Source of the DNA: Rhodanobacter sp. L36
GTDB taxonomy: Bacteria > Pseudomonadota > Gammaproteobacteria > Xanthomonadales > Rhodanobacteraceae
Direction: 5' to 3'
DNA length: 64,000 bases
NCBI RefSeq assembly: GCF_009765755.1
Contig: NZ_LMUV01000003.1
Span: 194,257-258,256, forward strand
Within the stretch, counting starts at the first letter, position 1; each line of letters begins with the position of its first letter. A model generated the notes under the pieces. That model was not told where the DNA came from. It searched no databases and worked only from the letters and a program-made list of their open reading frames with translations. Made by a program: the position numbers and the translations under genes. This document shows, one piece after another, positions 49,392 to 60,286 of the stretch.

Positions 49392-49507
49392 CGGATCTGG
49401 AGGCTCGTCTTCGATGACGGTTTCCAATGTAGTGGTAAAGGGTTGTGCGAGGTGGTGAGAAGCCACTTCGTTTCACATGACGTTCTTTCGACAACAGGAC
49501 ACGGTTT

Positions 49508-49819
49508 ATGGCGAACCAGAAGATTCGGATTCGGCTGAAAGCGTACGATCATCGTCTGATCGACCGCTCGGCCAGCGAGATTGTTGAGACGGCAAAGCGC
49601 ACGGGTGCCACGGTACTTGGCCCCATCCCGCTTCCGACCAAAATCGAGCGTTACACCATTCTGACGTCGCCGCACGTCGACAAGGATGCACGCGATCAGT
49701 ACGAGACCCGTACGCACAAGCGTGTGCTCGACATCGTCGACCCCAACGACAAAACCGTGGACGCGCTCATGAAGCTTGATCTCGCCGCTGGCGTCGATGT
49801 TCAGATCAAGCTCGGTTGA
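49508..49819 (+). CDS. rpsJ: RpsJ, 30S ribosomal protein S10 (NusE)
   Basis: A 103-residue S10, also the NusE transcription antitermination factor. It begins [25 protein letters not shown] and contains [20 protein letters not shown] and [10 protein letters not shown]. First gene of the S10 operon; AGGA lies about 10 nt before the ATG. The 423-nt gap to tuf holds a promoter and an attenuator-like hairpin. Confidence 0.98.
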   Translation: MANQKIRIRLKAYDHRLIDRSASEIVETAKRTGATVLGPIPLPTKIERYTILTSPHVDKDARDQYETRTHKRVLDIVDPNDKTVDALMKLDLAAGVDVQIKLG

Positions 49820-49839
49820 GCGACAGACAGGATACGAAG

Positions 49840-50481
49840 ATGAGTATCGGATTGGTTGGCCGCAAATGCGGCATGAGCCGAATCTTCACTGAAGATGGCC
49901 GCTCGATTCCGGTGACGCTGATTGAAGCGACGCCGAACCGGGTGACACAGCTGAAGACGGACGATAACGATGGCTACAGCGCCGTCCAGGTTTCGACGGG
50001 TATCAAGCGCGCGAACTTGCTGACGCAGCCGCTTAAGGGGCACTACGCCAAGGCTAAGGTGGAGCCGGGTCGTGGTTTGTGGGAATTCCGCGTGTCTTCC
50101 GATGACCTCGGCAAATACGCCGTCGGCGCCGAGATCAAGGCGGACGACATTTTTACCGTCGGACAGATCGTCGACGTGGCTGGCGTATCGAAAGGCAAGG
50201 GTTTCCAGGGCACGATCAAGCGCTGGAACTTTAAGATGGGTGATGCCACCCACGGCAACTCGCTGTCGCACCGCGCACCGGGCTCCATCGGTCAGCGCCA
50301 GACGCCGGGCCGCGTGTTCCCAGGCAAGAAAATGTCCGGCCACATGGGTGCGGTCAATCGCACGCAGCAAGGCCTTGAAGTGGTCAAGGTCGACGCCGAG
50401 CGTCATCTGATCGCGGTGAAGGGTGCGGTGCCGGGTGCCACCGGTGGCGACGTCATCATCCGCCCGACGACGAAGAGCTGA
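49840..50481 (+). CDS. rplC: RplC, 50S ribosomal protein L3
   Basis: A 213-residue L3, one of the early-binding assembly proteins near the peptidyl-transferase centre. It starts [16 protein letters not shown] and has the conserved central loop [20 protein letters not shown] followed by [16 protein letters not shown]. The start at 49840 is chosen over a reading that overlaps rpsJ because it gives the standard N-terminus and has a purine-rich GAAGA before it. Confidence 0.98.
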   Translation: MSIGLVGRKCGMSRIFTEDGRSIPVTLIEATPNRVTQLKTDDNDGYSAVQVSTGIKRANLLTQPLKGHYAKAKVEPGRGLWEFRVSSDDLGKYAVGAEIKADDIFTVGQIVDVAGVSKGKGFQGTIKRWNFKMGDATHGNSLSHRAPGSIGQRQTPGRVFPGKKMSGHMGAVNRTQQGLEVVKVDAERHLIAVKGAVPGATGGDVIIRPTTKS

Positions 50482-50492
50482 GGAGAGACGAC

Positions 50493-51095
50493 ATGGAACT
50501 CAATGTCATTGGCGCCAAGCCGCTCAGCGTGTCGGACGACGTGTTCGGCGGTGAGTACAAGAAGGCCCTGGTTCACCAGGTCGTGGTCGCCTATCAGGCG
50601 GCAGGTCGTGCAGGCACCCAGTCGCAGCTTTCGCGCGGCGAGATGTCCGGTACCACCAAGAAATTCAAGAAACAGAAGGGCGGTGGCGCTCGCCACGGTG
50701 ACTATCGCGCACCGATTTTCGTCGGTGGTGGTCGCACCTTTGCAGCCAAGCCGCGCAGCTACGAGCAGAAGGTCAACCGCAAGGCCTACCGCGTCGCGAT
50801 TCGCTCGATCTTTTCCGAGCTGATTCGTCAGGATCGTCTGAAGGTTATCGAGAGCTTCGGCATCGACAATCCCAAGACCTCCACGATGGTGGCCAAGCTG
50901 GCCGAGCTGGAAGTAAGCGGTCGCGTGCTGCTGGTGTCGGAAGATGCATCCGAGAACGTGTTTCTGGGTGCGCGAAATATTCCGTACATTCATGTGCTGG
51001 ATGTGATGGCGCTCAACCCGGTCAGCCTGGTCGGTTCCGACCATGTGGTGGTCACGGTTGAAGCCGTGAAGAAGATCGAGGAGTGGCTGGCATGA
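50493..51095 (+). CDS. rplD: RplD, 50S ribosomal protein L4
   Basis: A 200-residue L4 with the long loop [19 protein letters not shown] and [21 protein letters not shown] that lines the exit tunnel. In E. coli L4 also represses its own S10 operon through the leader. Here the leader has hairpins that could serve this. The stop overlaps rplW by 4 nt (ATGA). Confidence 0.98.
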   Translation: MELNVIGAKPLSVSDDVFGGEYKKALVHQVVVAYQAAGRAGTQSQLSRGEMSGTTKKFKKQKGGGARHGDYRAPIFVGGGRTFAAKPRSYEQKVNRKAYRVAIRSIFSELIRQDRLKVIESFGIDNPKTSTMVAKLAELEVSGRVLLVSEDASENVFLGARNIPYIHVLDVMALNPVSLVGSDHVVVTVEAVKKIEEWLA

Positions 51096-51385
51096 ACAAC
51101 GAACGCATTCTCGATACGTTGCGCGCGCCGCACATTTCCGAGAAATCGGCGCGTCTGGCCGAGCACAACCAATATGTATTCGTGGTTGCTCCCGCAGCAA
51201 CCAAGGCTGATGTCCGTGCTGCCGTGGAGAAGTTGTTCGACGTGAAGGTCGAGCAGGTGAACCTCGTCAACACCAAGGGCAAGGTCAAAGCCTTCCGCCA
51301 ACGTGCCGGCAGCCGTCAAGGCAAGCGCAAGGCCTACGTGCGTCTCGCCGATGGTCAGACCATCGACGTGTCCGCCAAGGCCTGA
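51092..51385 (+). CDS. rplW: RplW, 50S ribosomal protein L23
   Basis: A 97-residue L23 that sits at the exit-tunnel mouth and docks SRP and trigger factor. It starts [22 protein letters not shown], with the conserved [18 protein letters not shown] stretch. ATG 51092 overlaps the rplD stop. Confidence 0.97.
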   Translation: MNNERILDTLRAPHISEKSARLAEHNQYVFVVAPAATKADVRAAVEKLFDVKVEQVNLVNTKGKVKAFRQRAGSRQGKRKAYVRLADGQTIDVSAKA

Positions 51386-51402
51386 GCCAGGAGTTCTCTG
51401 AG

Positions 51403-52224
51403 ATGACATTAATTACCCACAAGCCGACTTCGCCGGGCCGTCGTGACGCAGTCAGCGTTCGTACGGAAGGCCTGCACAAGGGCGCGCCGTACGCGGCGTT
51501 GACCGAGTCGCAGTCCCGTACCGGTGGTCGCAACCATCATGGCCGCATCACCGTGCGTCATCGTGGTGGCGGTCACAAGCAGCAATACCGCATCATCGAT
51601 TTCAAGCGTGACAAAGAAGGCATCGCAGCCAAGGTCGAACGGATCGAATACGACCCGAATCGCACCGCGCACATCGCCTTGCTTTGCTATGCAGACGGCG
51701 AGCGTCGCTACATCATCGCGCCGAAGGGCGTGGCGGTCGGTGATCGTCTGGTCTCCGGTCACGATGCGCCGATCAAGGCTGGCAATTGCCTGCAGTTGCG
51801 TAGCATCCCAATGGGCAGCACGATTCATTGCATCGAACTGCGCCCGGGCAAGGGTGCGCAGATCGCCCGCAGCGCCGGCGCCTCGGTGCAGTTGGTCGCT
51901 CGCGAATCGGGCTATGCCACGCTGCGTCTTCGCTCGGGCGAAATGCGCCGGGTGCCGGTCGAGTGCCGCGCCACCATCGGTGAAGTCGGCAACGGCGAGC
52001 ACAGCCTGAAGAAGCTCGGCAAGGCCGGCGCCAAGCGCTGGCTGGGTATTCGTCCGACCGTTCGCGGTGTGGTGATGAACCCGGTCGACCATCCGCACGG
52101 TGGTGGTGAAGGCAAGACTTCTGGTGGTCGTCATCCGGTCAGCCCCTGGGGCACGCCGGCCAAGGGCTACAAGACCCGTAACAACAAGCGCACGCAGCAG
52201 TTCATCGTGCGTCGTCGCAAGTAA
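51403..52224 (+). CDS. rplB: RplB, 50S ribosomal protein L2
   Basis: A 273-residue L2, needed for subunit joining and peptidyl transfer. Signature segments are [41 protein letters not shown] and [21 protein letters not shown] with the essential His. A clear GGAGTT precedes the ATG. Confidence 0.98.
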   Translation: MTLITHKPTSPGRRDAVSVRTEGLHKGAPYAALTESQSRTGGRNHHGRITVRHRGGGHKQQYRIIDFKRDKEGIAAKVERIEYDPNRTAHIALLCYADGERRYIIAPKGVAVGDRLVSGHDAPIKAGNCLQLRSIPMGSTIHCIELRPGKGAQIARSAGASVQLVARESGYATLRLRSGEMRRVPVECRATIGEVGNGEHSLKKLGKAGAKRWLGIRPTVRGVVMNPVDHPHGGGEGKTSGGRHPVSPWGTPAKGYKTRNNKRTQQFIVRRRK

Positions 52225-52236
52225 CAGGAAACCGAC

Positions 52237-52509
52237 ATGCCACGCTCTCTGAAGAAAGGTCCGTTTGTCGACCTTCACCTCGTCAAGAAGGTGGAAGCTG
52301 CGGTTTCCGCCAATAACAAGCGCCCGATCAAAACCTGGTCGCGTCGCTCGATGATCCTGCCGGAAATGGTCGGCTTGACCATCGCCATACACAACGGCCG
52401 TCAGCACGTACCCGTACTGATCAACGAGAACATGGTCGGGCACAAGCTCGGCGAGTTCGCGGTGACCCGTACGTTCAAGGGCCATGTCGGCGACAAGAAG
52501 GGCAAGTGA
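52237..52509 (+). CDS. rpsS: RpsS, 30S ribosomal protein S19
   Basis: A 90-residue S19 of the 30S head. It starts [20 protein letters not shown] and contains [22 protein letters not shown] and [15 protein letters not shown]. It overlaps rplV by 1 nt (TGATG). Confidence 0.98.
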   Translation: MPRSLKKGPFVDLHLVKKVEAAVSANNKRPIKTWSRRSMILPEMVGLTIAIHNGRQHVPVLINENMVGHKLGEFAVTRTFKGHVGDKKGK

Positions 52510-52844
52510 TGAGCACTGAAGCCAAAGCGATCCTGCGTGGCGCCCGCATCTCGGCGCAAAAGGCACGCCTGGTGGCTGATCTCGTCCGCGGGCTCCCCGT
52601 CGGCCGGGCCAGCGACGTGCTCACCTACACCAACAAGAAAGCTGCCGTCCTTGTCCGCAAGGTCCTGCTTTCTGCCGTCGCCAACGCCGAGAACAATCTT
52701 GGCGCGGACGTCGACGAGCTGAAAGTGGCCAGCATCTTCGTTGATGAAGGTCCGGCGATGAAACGCATGCATGCCCGCGCCAAAGGCCGCGGTTCGCGCA
52801 TCCTGAAGCGCACCAGCCACATCACTGTGGTTGTTGGTAACTGA
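52509..52844 (+). CDS. rplV: RplV, 50S ribosomal protein L22
   Basis: A 111-residue L22 whose beta-hairpin ([20 protein letters not shown]) reaches into the exit tunnel. It starts [23 protein letters not shown] 52509 is preferred to the GTG three bases earlier. Confidence 0.97.
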   Translation: MSTEAKAILRGARISAQKARLVADLVRGLPVGRASDVLTYTNKKAAVLVRKVLLSAVANAENNLGADVDELKVASIFVDEGPAMKRMHARAKGRGSRILKRTSHITVVVGN

Positions 52845-52859
52845 GCGAGGATAGAGACG

Positions 52860-53618
52860 ATGGGTCATAAAGTTCATCCCACCGGTATCCGCCTCGGCAT
52901 TGCCAAGGACTGGAACTCGAAGTGGTTCGCCAACAAGAGCGATTACGCTAAGTATCTCGTGGCCGATATCAAGGTCCGCGACATGCTCAAGAAGAAGCTG
53001 GCCGCCGCCGGCATCTCGAAGATCCAGATCGAGCGTCCGGCCAAGACCGCACGCGTGACGATCCACACCGCCCGTCCGGGCGTGGTGATCGGCAAGAAGG
53101 GTGAGGATATCGAGAAGCTGCGCAAGGAAGTCAGCGATATGATGGGCGTTCCGACGCACATCAACGTCAATGAAGTGCGCAAGCCCGAGCTCGACGCACA
53201 GCTGGTGGCCGAGTCGATCGCGCAGCAGCTCGAGCGTCGCATCATGTTCCGCCGCGCCATGAAGCGTTCGGTCGGCAACGCGATGCGCCTCGGTGCGCTG
53301 GGCATCAAGATCAACGTCTCCGGTCGTTTGAACGGTGCCGAGATCGCTCGTTCCGAGTGGAGCCGCGAAGGCCGCGTGCCGCTGCATACCCTGCGTGCGG
53401 ACATCGACTACGGCACCGCCGAGGCGAAAACCACCTACGGCATCATCGGCATCAAGGTGTGGGTCTACAAGGGCGAGATCTTCGACCTTGCTGTTGCCAG
53501 CCAGGAAACGAAGGATGAGCCGTCGTCGTCGCAGCCGCGTCGCGAAGGTGGCGAAGGTCGTCGTAATGATTCGCGTCGCGAGGCCGGTGACGGCCGCCGC
53601 GAGCGGACTGCGAAGTAA
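52860..53618 (+). CDS. rpsC: RpsC, 30S ribosomal protein S3
   Basis: A 252-residue S3 with the KH domain ([20 protein letters not shown], split) and C-terminal S3 domain ([20 protein letters not shown]). The tail after about residue 220 is a Ser/Arg/Gly/Glu-rich extension ([18 protein letters not shown]), longer than in E. coli (233 residues) and similar to that of xanthomonads. Confidence 0.98.
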   Translation: MGHKVHPTGIRLGIAKDWNSKWFANKSDYAKYLVADIKVRDMLKKKLAAAGISKIQIERPAKTARVTIHTARPGVVIGKKGEDIEKLRKEVSDMMGVPTHINVNEVRKPELDAQLVAESIAQQLERRIMFRRAMKRSVGNAMRLGALGIKINVSGRLNGAEIARSEWSREGRVPLHTLRADIDYGTAEAKTTYGIIGIKVWVYKGEIFDLAVASQETKDEPSSSQPRREGGEGRRNDSRREAGDGRRERTAK

Positions 53619-53629
53619 GGAGAGTTGCC

Positions 53630-54043
53630 ATGTTGCAACCCAAGCGAACCAAATTCCGTAAACAGTTCAAGGGCCGTAACGACGGTCTGGCTCAATGTTC
53701 CAATCTCGTCAGCTTTGGCGAGTATGGCCTGAAGGCGACGACCCACGGTGCGCTTACCGCGCGCCAGATCGAAGCCGCACGTCGTTGCATCACCCGTTTC
53801 GTCAAGCGTGGCGGCAAGCTCTGGATCCGCGTGTTCCCTGACAAGCCGATCACCAAGAAGCCGATCGAAGTCCGCATGGGCGCAGGCAAGGGCAGCGTCG
53901 AGTTCTGGGTCGCACCGATCCAGCCTGGCCGCATGCTTTATGAAATCGAGGGCGTCGACGAATTGACGGCGCGTGAGGCATTCCGTCTGGCGGCAGCGAA
54001 GTTGTCCGTGCAGACCCAGTTTGTAACCCGGGCGGTGATGTGA
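53630..54043 (+). CDS. rplP: RplP, 50S ribosomal protein L16
   Basis: A 137-residue L16 near the A-site tRNA elbow. It starts [19 protein letters not shown] and has [21 protein letters not shown] and [20 protein letters not shown] in sequence. A GGAGAG site precedes the ATG. It overlaps rpmC by 1 nt. Confidence 0.98.
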   Translation: MLQPKRTKFRKQFKGRNDGLAQCSNLVSFGEYGLKATTHGALTARQIEAARRCITRFVKRGGKLWIRVFPDKPITKKPIEVRMGAGKGSVEFWVAPIQPGRMLYEIEGVDELTAREAFRLAAAKLSVQTQFVTRAVM

Positions 54044-54228
54044 TGGCCACCAAAGAAATCAACAACCAGTCGGCCGACGAGTTGAAGCAGCATCTGCTGG
54101 ACCTTCGCAAGGAGCAGTTCAACCTGCGCATGCAGAAAGGTTCCGGCCAGCTCACCCAGCCGCACCAGCTGCGCCGCGTTCGGCGTGACATCGCCCGCAC
54201 GAAGTTCGTGCTCGGCAGCAAGAAGTAA
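54043..54228 (+). CDS. rpmC: RpmC, 50S ribosomal protein L29
   Basis: A 61-residue two-helix protein starting [18 protein letters not shown], with [17 protein letters not shown] and [17 protein letters not shown] 54043 overlaps the rplP stop (TGATG). Confidence 0.96.
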   Translation: MATKEINNQSADELKQHLLDLRKEQFNLRMQKGSGQLTQPHQLRRVRRDIARTKFVLGSKK

Positions 54229-54239
54229 GGACGGCCGAC

Positions 54240-54524
54240 ATGAGCGCTACCAAGAATCAAGAAATCCAAGTGGACAAAAAGCAGGCGCGTACCCTTCAGG
54301 GTCGCGTCACCAGCAACAAGATGGACAAGACGGTCACCGTATTGGTGGAGCGTCAGGTACAGCATTGGCTGCTCGGCAAGATCATTCGCCGTTCGACCAA
54401 GCTGCATGCGCAGGACGACCTCGGTGCCAATGAGGGCGATCTGGTTCGCATCGCGGAATGCCGTCCATTGTCCAAGACCAAACATCACCGCGTGGTTGAA
54501 ATCATCACGCGCGCCAACGTCTAA
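54240..54524 (+). CDS. rpsQ: RpsQ, 30S ribosomal protein S17
   Basis: A 94-residue OB-fold 16S rRNA-binding protein. After a short polar N-terminus it has the conserved [20 protein letters not shown] and [20 protein letters not shown], then [16 protein letters not shown]. End of the S10 operon. Confidence 0.97.
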   Translation: MSATKNQEIQVDKKQARTLQGRVTSNKMDKTVTVLVERQVQHWLLGKIIRRSTKLHAQDDLGANEGDLVRIAECRPLSKTKHHRVVEIITRANV

Positions 54525-54538
54525 GGGAGGGTGCAGCC

Positions 54539-54907
54539 ATGATCCAGATGCAGAGCACGCTTTCCGCAGCGGACAACAGCGGCGCGAAAGAACTGATGTG
54601 CATCAAGGTGCTCGGTGGCTCCAAGCGCCGTTACGCCGCGATCGGTGACGTCATCAAGGTCACCGTGAAGGATGCGATTCCCCGCGGCAAGGTCAAGAAG
54701 GGCGAGGTTTACAACGCCGTGGTGGTTCGTACCGCCAAGGGCGTGCGCCGTCCCGATGGTTCGCTGATCCGTTTCGACGGTAACGCAGCGGTCCTCCTCA
54801 ACAACAAGCTCGAGCCGATCGGCACCCGTATTTTCGGACCGGTCACCCGCGAGCTGCGCAGCGAGAAGTTCATGAAGATCGTCTCGCTTGCTCCCGAAGT
54901 GCTCTGA
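54539..54907 (+). CDS. rplN: RplN, 50S ribosomal protein L14
   Basis: A 122-residue L14. It starts [20 protein letters not shown] and contains [21 protein letters not shown] and the C-terminal [25 protein letters not shown] in two parts. GGGAGGG lies 9 nt before the ATG. First gene of the spc set, 14 nt after rpsQ. Confidence 0.98.
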   Translation: MIQMQSTLSAADNSGAKELMCIKVLGGSKRRYAAIGDVIKVTVKDAIPRGKVKKGEVYNAVVVRTAKGVRRPDGSLIRFDGNAAVLLNNKLEPIGTRIFGPVTRELRSEKFMKIVSLAPEVL

Positions 54908-54920
54908 GCGGAGTCAAGAA

Positions 54921-55235
54921 ATGAACCGTATCCGCAAGGGTGATCAGGTCCTCGTGATCACCGGTAAAAACAAGGGTCAGCGCGGCGATGTGCTGCGTGT
55001 TGCAGACGATCGCGTGTTCGTCTCCAACGTGAATCTGGTCAAGCGTCACACCAAGCCGAATCCGCAGGCCAATCAGGCCGGCGGCATCGTCGAGCGTGAG
55101 GCTTCGATCCATCTCTCCAATGTGCAGCTGTTCAACCCCGCCACGAACAAGGGTGAACGCGTCGGCACCAAAACGCTCGATGATGGGCGCAAGGTCCGCG
55201 TGTTCCGTTCGAGTGGCGAGGTCGTGGACGCGTAA
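54921..55235 (+). CDS. rplX: RplX, 50S ribosomal protein L24
   Basis: A 104-residue KOW-domain protein starting [20 protein letters not shown], with [19 protein letters not shown] and [20 protein letters not shown]. The start at 54921 gives the standard N-terminus with GGAG about 10 nt upstream. Confidence 0.97.
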   Translation: MNRIRKGDQVLVITGKNKGQRGDVLRVADDRVFVSNVNLVKRHTKPNPQANQAGGIVEREASIHLSNVQLFNPATNKGERVGTKTLDDGRKVRVFRSSGEVVDA

Positions 55236-55246
55236 GGAACACGATC

Positions 55247-55786
55247 ATGACGCGCCTTGAAAATTTTTATAAAGACCAGGTAGTCGCCAAGCTCACCGAG
55301 CAGTTCGGCTACGAGAACGTGATGCAGGTTCCCCGCATCACCAAGATCACGCTGAACATGGGCGTGGGCGAAGCGGCGGGCAACAAGAAAGTGCTCGAGA
55401 ACGCCGTGGCCGACATGGCGAAGATCGCCGGGCAGAAGCCGATCACGACGAAGGCGCGCGTTTCGGTCGCCTCGTTCAAGATTCGCGATGGCTGGCCCAT
55501 CGGCTGCAAGGTCACCTTGCGCCGCGCGCAGATGTGGGAGTTTATGGATCGCCTGATCAACATCTCGCTGCCGCGCGTTCGTGATTTCCGCGGCGTTTCG
55601 GCTCGCGCGTTCGATGGTCGCGGCAATTACAACTTCGGCATCAAGGAACAGATCATCTTTCCTGAGATCGATTTCGATCAGGTCGACGCACTGCGCGGTA
55701 TGGATATCTCCATCACCACGACCGCCAAGACCGACGAGGAGGCGAAAGCCTTGCTCGCAGCTTTCAGCTTCCCGTTCCGTAACTGA
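55247..55786 (+). CDS. rplE: RplE, 50S ribosomal protein L5
   Basis: A 179-residue L5 that binds 5S rRNA and the P-site tRNA. It shows [20 protein letters not shown], the loop [20 protein letters not shown] and [21 protein letters not shown] in order. In E. coli the S8 repressor site is near this start; I did not see an obvious copy here. Confidence 0.98.
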   Translation: MTRLENFYKDQVVAKLTEQFGYENVMQVPRITKITLNMGVGEAAGNKKVLENAVADMAKIAGQKPITTKARVSVASFKIRDGWPIGCKVTLRRAQMWEFMDRLINISLPRVRDFRGVSARAFDGRGNYNFGIKEQIIFPEIDFDQVDALRGMDISITTTAKTDEEAKALLAAFSFPFRN

Positions 55787-55800
55787 TAGGCGCGATACCC

Positions 55801-56106
55801 ATGGCCAAGACATCAATGGTGAACCGCGATATCAAGCGGACCAAGCTCGTCCAGAAGTTCGCCTCCAAGCGTGCGGGACTGAAAGCGATCGTGCTGAGCG
55901 CGACCGCTTCCTACGACGAGAAAATGGAAGCGCAGTCCAAGCTTCAGAAACTGCCGCGTGATGCGAGCCCGGTTCGCCAGCGTACGCGCTGCGCACTGAC
56001 GGGTCGTCCGCGCGCCGTGTATGCGAAGTTTGGCCTGGGCCGCAACAAGCTGCGTGAAGCGACCATGCGCGGCGATGTGCCGGGCCTGCGCAAAGCCAGC
56101 TGGTAA
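55801..56106 (+). CDS. rpsN: RpsN, 30S ribosomal protein S14 (zinc-independent)
   Basis: A 101-residue long-form S14 without the CxxC zinc motifs. It starts [17 protein letters not shown] and ends in [20 protein letters not shown] and [18 protein letters not shown]. It is followed by an unusually long gap before rpsH. Confidence 0.97.
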   Translation: MAKTSMVNRDIKRTKLVQKFASKRAGLKAIVLSATASYDEKMEAQSKLQKLPRDASPVRQRTRCALTGRPRAVYAKFGLGRNKLREATMRGDVPGLRKASW

Positions 56107-56324
56107 TTCCCCACGTAACGATTCACTGGCGAATTGATTTCGCCATGGATCGCTGGCTGCGATGACTCGCCGCCGATGATGCGACTACCGCATCGATGTT
56201 CGCTAAAACCTGGTAAAGCTGATATAGTCGGCGGTCTGCGTGAAGCAGGCCGACTCATGGTCGGCTCACAATCTGATTGATTTCCGGTTTTATCGGATAT
56301 CGGTGCACTCTGAAGGACTATTTC
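56107..56324 (+). other. Long intercistronic gap between rpsN and rpsH
   Basis: No gene fits in these 218 nt. It contains a -10-like TATAGT (56223-56228) with a weak TTCGCT 18 bp upstream. An imperfect hairpin AGTCGGC...GCCGACT follows directly, then GAAGGA before rpsH. It may hold an internal promoter or a leader for the distal spc genes. Confidence 0.4.
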
Positions 56325-56720
56325 ATGAGCATGACTGATCCCATCGCCGATCTGTTTACGCGCGTCCGCAACGCCCAATCCATGGGCAAGCCGACCGTCC
56401 GTATGCCGTCGTCGAAATTGAAGTTGGCTATCGCCGACCTCCTCAAGAACGAGGGCTACATTCTCGACGCCAAGACTTCCGCCGAGGAAGGCAAGCCGGT
56501 GCTCGAGATCAAGCTTAAGTATTTCGAAGGCCAGCCGGCCATTGAGACCATTTCTCGTGTAAGTCGCTCCGGCCTGCGTGTGTATCGCGGCAAGGACGAG
56601 TTGCCGAAGGTCCTCGGTGGTCTGGGTATCTCGATCATTTCGACTTCTGCCGGTCTGCTGACCGATGCGCAGGCCCGTGCCAAGGGTCTGGGCGGCGAAG
56701 TCATCGGCCAAGTGGCGTAA
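56325..56720 (+). CDS. rpsH: RpsH, 30S ribosomal protein S8
   Basis: A 131-residue S8, central 16S rRNA binder and autogenous repressor of spc operons. It starts [18 protein letters not shown] and has the C-terminal [20 protein letters not shown] and [16 protein letters not shown] 56325 has GAAGGA about 8 nt upstream; longer readings are not needed. Confidence 0.98.
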   Translation: MSMTDPIADLFTRVRNAQSMGKPTVRMPSSKLKLAIADLLKNEGYILDAKTSAEEGKPVLEIKLKYFEGQPAIETISRVSRSGLRVYRGKDELPKVLGGLGISIISTSAGLLTDAQARAKGLGGEVIGQVA

Positions 56721-56731
56721 GGAGTCCTTCG

Positions 56732-57259
56732 ATGTCACGAGTAGCCAAACAACCAATTTCCCTGCCGAAAGGCGTGGAGCTGACCGTCGCTGCCGACGCC
56801 ATTTCCGTCAAGGGTCCGAAAGGCACGCTTTCTGTGCACCATTTGCCCGGTGTTACGGTAACCGTGGATAACGGCGTGGCGACAATCGGTCTCGATGAAG
56901 GCACCGACGACAAGTTCGGCGGTACGGCGCGCGCACTGCTGGCAAACATGGTGCAGGGCGTTTCTGCGGGTTACGAGCGCAAGCTTGAGCTGGTCGGCGT
57001 GGGTTATCGCGCTTCGATGGCCGGCAAGGCGCTGAACCTGAGCCTGGGCTTTTCGCACCCGGTTGTGTTCGATGCGCCGGAAGGCATCAGCATCGAGACG
57101 CCGACGCAGACCGAGATCCTGATCAAGGGTACGGACAAGCAGGTCGTAGGCCAGGTGGCTGCAAAGATTCGCGGCTTTCGTCCGCCAGAGCCTTACAAGG
57201 GCAAAGGTGTGCGTTACGCCGGAGAGAAGATCACGCTGAAGGAAGCCAAGAAGGCTTGA
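56732..57259 (+). CDS. rplF: RplF, 50S ribosomal protein L6
   Basis: A 175-residue L6 with two similar domains. It has [40 protein letters not shown] and the C-terminal [26 protein letters not shown] precedes the ATG. It follows rpsH by 11 nt. Confidence 0.98.
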   Translation: MSRVAKQPISLPKGVELTVAADAISVKGPKGTLSVHHLPGVTVTVDNGVATIGLDEGTDDKFGGTARALLANMVQGVSAGYERKLELVGVGYRASMAGKALNLSLGFSHPVVFDAPEGISIETPTQTEILIKGTDKQVVGQVAAKIRGFRPPEPYKGKGVRYAGEKITLKEAKKA

Positions 57260-57335
57260 TGCGGATTCGTCCGCGGGGAATCGGTCATTTGCCGAGTCCT
57301 TAAAAAAAGCCAATCCGCTTTCTGGAGATATCACG

Positions 57336-57689
57336 ATGAACAAGAACGAAAATCGCCTGCGCCGCGCCAAGTCCACGCGTTCGCACATCCGCAAGCTTGC
57401 CGTGGCGCGTTTGTCGGTGCATCGCACCGGGCAGCACATCTACGCGCAGGTGTTCGACGCCTCCGGCTTGAACGTGGTGGCCTCGGCCTCGACGGTGCAG
57501 AAGTCGGTAGCTGAAGGTTTGAAGGGTACGAAGAATCTCGAAGCCGCCGCGGCTGTCGGCAAGGCTGTCGCTGAGCGCGCAGTGGCGGCGGGCATCGAGT
57601 CCGTGGCTTTCGATCGCTCCGGCTTCCGTTATCACGGTCGCATCAAGGCTCTGGCCGATGCGGCGCGCGAAGCGGGCCTCAAGTTCTAA
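57336..57689 (+). CDS. rplR: RplR, 50S ribosomal protein L18
   Basis: A 117-residue 5S rRNA-binding protein starting [20 protein letters not shown], with [17 protein letters not shown] and the end [27 protein letters not shown] lies before the ATG. The 76-nt gap from rplF contains a small GCGGA-TTCG-TCCGC hairpin. Confidence 0.97.
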   Translation: MNKNENRLRRAKSTRSHIRKLAVARLSVHRTGQHIYAQVFDASGLNVVASASTVQKSVAEGLKGTKNLEAAAAVGKAVAERAVAAGIESVAFDRSGFRYHGRIKALADAAREAGLKF

Positions 57690-57792
57690 GAACATTTGAT
57701 TTGGGAACCTTGTGTTCTCGTTGCGCTACCTACAACTCCAAGCGGCTCAGCCGCAAGCAAAGTCCCGGATTGCCGGGCACATGGAATAGAAC

Positions 57793-58302
57793 ATGTCTTC
57801 TAACGATCGCGAAAATTCGGACGGCTTGCTTGAAAAGCTGATTGCCGTCAACCGCGTGGCCAAGACCGTCAAGGGTGGCCGCCAGATGAGTTTCACAGCG
57901 CTGACCGTGGTCGGCGATGGTGAGGGCAAGGTCGGCTTCGGTTATGGCAAGGCGCGTGAAGTGCCGGTGGCCATCTCCAAGGCGATGGAGCGTGCGCGCC
58001 GCCAGATGGTGAACATCGAACTGAACAACGGCACCTTGTGGTACGCCATCAAGGCCAACCATGGTGCGGCTCGCGTCTACATGCAGCCCGCTTCGGAAGG
58101 TACTGGCGTGATCGCCGGCGGCGCCATGCGTGCGGTGCTGGAGGTGGTCGGCGTCAAGAACGTGCTAGCCAAGGCCGTCGGTTCGCGCAACCCGATCAAC
58201 CTGGTGCGCGCGACCATCAAGGGTCTGCAGGCTGTTGCCTCGCCCAAGAAGATCGCCGCCAAGCGTGGCAAGACTCTGGATGAGGTGCTCGGCAATGGCT
58301 AA
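57793..58302 (+). CDS. rpsE: RpsE, 30S ribosomal protein S5
   Basis: A 169-residue S5, involved in decoding accuracy and mRNA unwinding. It shows [39 protein letters not shown] and [21 protein letters not shown] in parts. The 103-nt upstream gap holds two small hairpins (GCGGC/GCCGC, CCCGG/CCGGG). The stop overlaps rpmD by 8 nt. Confidence 0.98.
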   Translation: MSSNDRENSDGLLEKLIAVNRVAKTVKGGRQMSFTALTVVGDGEGKVGFGYGKAREVPVAISKAMERARRQMVNIELNNGTLWYAIKANHGAARVYMQPASEGTGVIAGGAMRAVLEVVGVKNVLAKAVGSRNPINLVRATIKGLQAVASPKKIAAKRGKTLDEVLGNG

Positions 58303-58495
58303 GTCTTCAAAAACTGCCGACAAGACCGTACGCGTGCGCCTGGTCAAGGGGCTTCGCGGCGTGCAGGCTCGTCATCGCCTCAGCGTCAAGGCGCTGGGCC
58401 TCGGCAAGATCAATGACGTCCGCGACCTGAAGGACAGTCCGCAGGTTCGCGGTCTGATCAACACGGTCTATTACCTGGTCCGGGTTGAGGAGTAA
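58295..58495 (+). CDS. rpmD: RpmD, 50S ribosomal protein L30
   Basis: A 66-residue L30 starting [19 protein letters not shown], with [20 protein letters not shown] and [18 protein letters not shown] 58295 lies inside the end of rpsE, giving coupled translation. Confidence 0.96.
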   Translation: MAKSSKTADKTVRVRLVKGLRGVQARHRLSVKALGLGKINDVRDLKDSPQVRGLINTVYYLVRVEE

Positions 58496-58500
58496 GTATC

Positions 58501-58932
58501 ATGCGTTTGAATACACTTAAGCCGAACGATGGCTCGCACAAGACGCGTCTGCGCGTTGGTCGCGGTATCGGTTCGGGTATGGGCAAGACCGCAGGCCGCG
58601 GACACAAGGGCCAGCACGCTCGCGCCGGCGGCACGCACAAGTACGGTTTCGAGGGCGGCCAGATGCCGCTGCAGCGCCGCTTGCCGAAGGTTGGTTTCCG
58701 ATCGCTGAAGAAAGCCGAGAGCCAGGAAGTTTTCCTGTATCAGCTGGCCAACCTCAAGCTTGACGTGATCGACGTCGTCGCGCTGCACAAGGCTGGCTTG
58801 ATCAGCAGCCGCGCGAAGAAGGTCAAGGTGGTTCTCAAAGGTGAAATCGGCCGCGCGGTGAAGTTGTCTGGTCTGCTGGCTACCGCCGGCGCCAAGGCAG
58901 CCATCGAGGCAGCCGGCGGCAGCGTGGAGTAA
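58501..58932 (+). CDS. rplO: RplO, 50S ribosomal protein L15
   Basis: A 143-residue L15 starting [20 protein letters not shown], with the Gly-rich [19 protein letters not shown] and [23 protein letters not shown] lies before the ATG. It is followed 6 nt later by secY. Confidence 0.98.
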   Translation: MRLNTLKPNDGSHKTRLRVGRGIGSGMGKTAGRGHKGQHARAGGTHKYGFEGGQMPLQRRLPKVGFRSLKKAESQEVFLYQLANLKLDVIDVVALHKAGLISSRAKKVKVVLKGEIGRAVKLSGLLATAGAKAAIEAAGGSVE

Positions 58933-58938
58933 TCGACA

Positions 58939-60261
58939 GTGGCTGCAGCCAAGGGCACTGAGCTCGGCAAGCGCGGCAAGCTGACGGAGCTTCGCCAACG
59001 TATCGTTTTCGTGATCTGTGCGTTGATGGTGTTTCGTCTGGGTTCGTTCATTCCGGTTCCGGGTGTCAATCCGGAAGCGATGAGCAGCCTGATCAGCGGC
59101 AACGGCCTGATGGACATGTTCAACATGTTCTCCGGTGGTGCGCTGGCACGCTTTTCGGTGTTTGCGCTAGGCGTGGTTCCCTACATTTCGGCGTCGATCG
59201 TGTTCCAGATGATGGGCTCGGTGCTTCCGGGTCTGCAGGGGCTGCGCAAGGAAGGCGAAGCCGGCAAGCGCAAGTTGACGATGTACACGCGCTTCGCGAC
59301 CGTCGGACTGGCGGCATTCCAGTCGTTCGGTATCGCGGTGGCGCTGCAGAATCAGGTTGCAGCGGGTGGCGCGCCAGTGGTGTACACGCCAGGTTTCGGT
59401 TTCATCATGTCGTCGGTGGTTGGTTTGACCGCAGGCACGATGTTCCTGATGTGGCTGGGTGAGCAGATGACGGAACGTGGCATCGGCAACGGCATTTCGC
59501 TGTTGATCTTTGCCGGTATCGTCGCCGGGTTGCCGGCGGCTGTGGTTCACACTCTGGGCATGGCAAGCAACGGCGAATTGTCGCTGCTCAGGCTGTTGAT
59601 GGTGTTCGGTCTGGTGCTGGCCGTGACAGCGTTCGTGGTGTTCATGGAGCGCGCCCAGCGGCGCATCACCGTGAACTACGCGCGACGCTCCGGCGGGCAG
59701 AAGGCGTACATGAACCAGAGTTCCAGCTTGCCGCTGAAGATCAACATGGCGGGTGTGATTCCGCCGATCTTCGCTTCAAGCCTGCTGATGTTTCCGGCAA
59801 CGGCGGTTTCATGGTTCGGCACGGGTCACCCGTCTCGCTGGCTGCAGGATCTGACGCAGTCGTTGAGCCCTGGCAATCCGTTGTACGACATTATTTTTGC
59901 GGTACTGGTCATCGGCTTCGCGTTCTTCTACACGGCGATCGTCTTCAACGCCGACGAGACCGCCGACAATCTCAAGCGGTCGGGTGCGCTGATCCCAGGC
60001 ATTCGTCCGGGCCGGGCTACGGCCAGTTACGTGGATGCGGTGATGACCCGGCTTACCGGTGTTGGCGCGCTGTATCTGGTGCTGGTGTGTCTGGTGCCAT
60101 CGTTCATGCAACAGGCTTGGCACGTACCGTTCTACTTCGGCGGCACGTCGCTGCTGATCGTGGTGGTCGTGGTGATGGACTTTACGGCGCAGGTACAGGC
60201 GCATCTGGTCAGTCATCAATACGAGAGTCTGCTCAAGAAGGCCAATCTCCGTCGCAGTTGA
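58939..60261 (+). CDS. secY: SecY, protein translocase channel subunit
   Basis: A 440-residue ten-helix channel protein of the Sec translocon. It starts at GTG 58939 and has [36 protein letters not shown] (the SecY signature), the plug and pore region after it, [20 protein letters not shown] and the cytosolic loop [17 protein letters not shown]. It works with SecE, SecG and SecA. It is the last gene of the spc set; no rpmJ follows. Confidence 0.98.
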   Translation: MAAAKGTELGKRGKLTELRQRIVFVICALMVFRLGSFIPVPGVNPEAMSSLISGNGLMDMFNMFSGGALARFSVFALGVVPYISASIVFQMMGSVLPGLQGLRKEGEAGKRKLTMYTRFATVGLAAFQSFGIAVALQNQVAAGGAPVVYTPGFGFIMSSVVGLTAGTMFLMWLGEQMTERGIGNGISLLIFAGIVAGLPAAVVHTLGMASNGELSLLRLLMVFGLVLAVTAFVVFMERAQRRITVNYARRSGGQKAYMNQSSSLPLKINMAGVIPPIFASSLLMFPATAVSWFGTGHPSRWLQDLTQSLSPGNPLYDIIFAVLVIGFAFFYTAIVFNADETADNLKRSGALIPGIRPGRATASYVDAVMTRLTGVGALYLVLVCLVPSFMQQAWHVPFYFGGTSLLIVVVVVMDFTAQVQAHLVSHQYESLLKKANLRRS

Positions 60262-60286
60262 TTTGCGGAAGAGGGTAGCCACTAGT

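Noticed and set aside
51409..53404. Long minus-strand frames across the S10 operon
   Set aside because: They are shadows of rplB, rplV and rpsC, which are certain on the plus strand.
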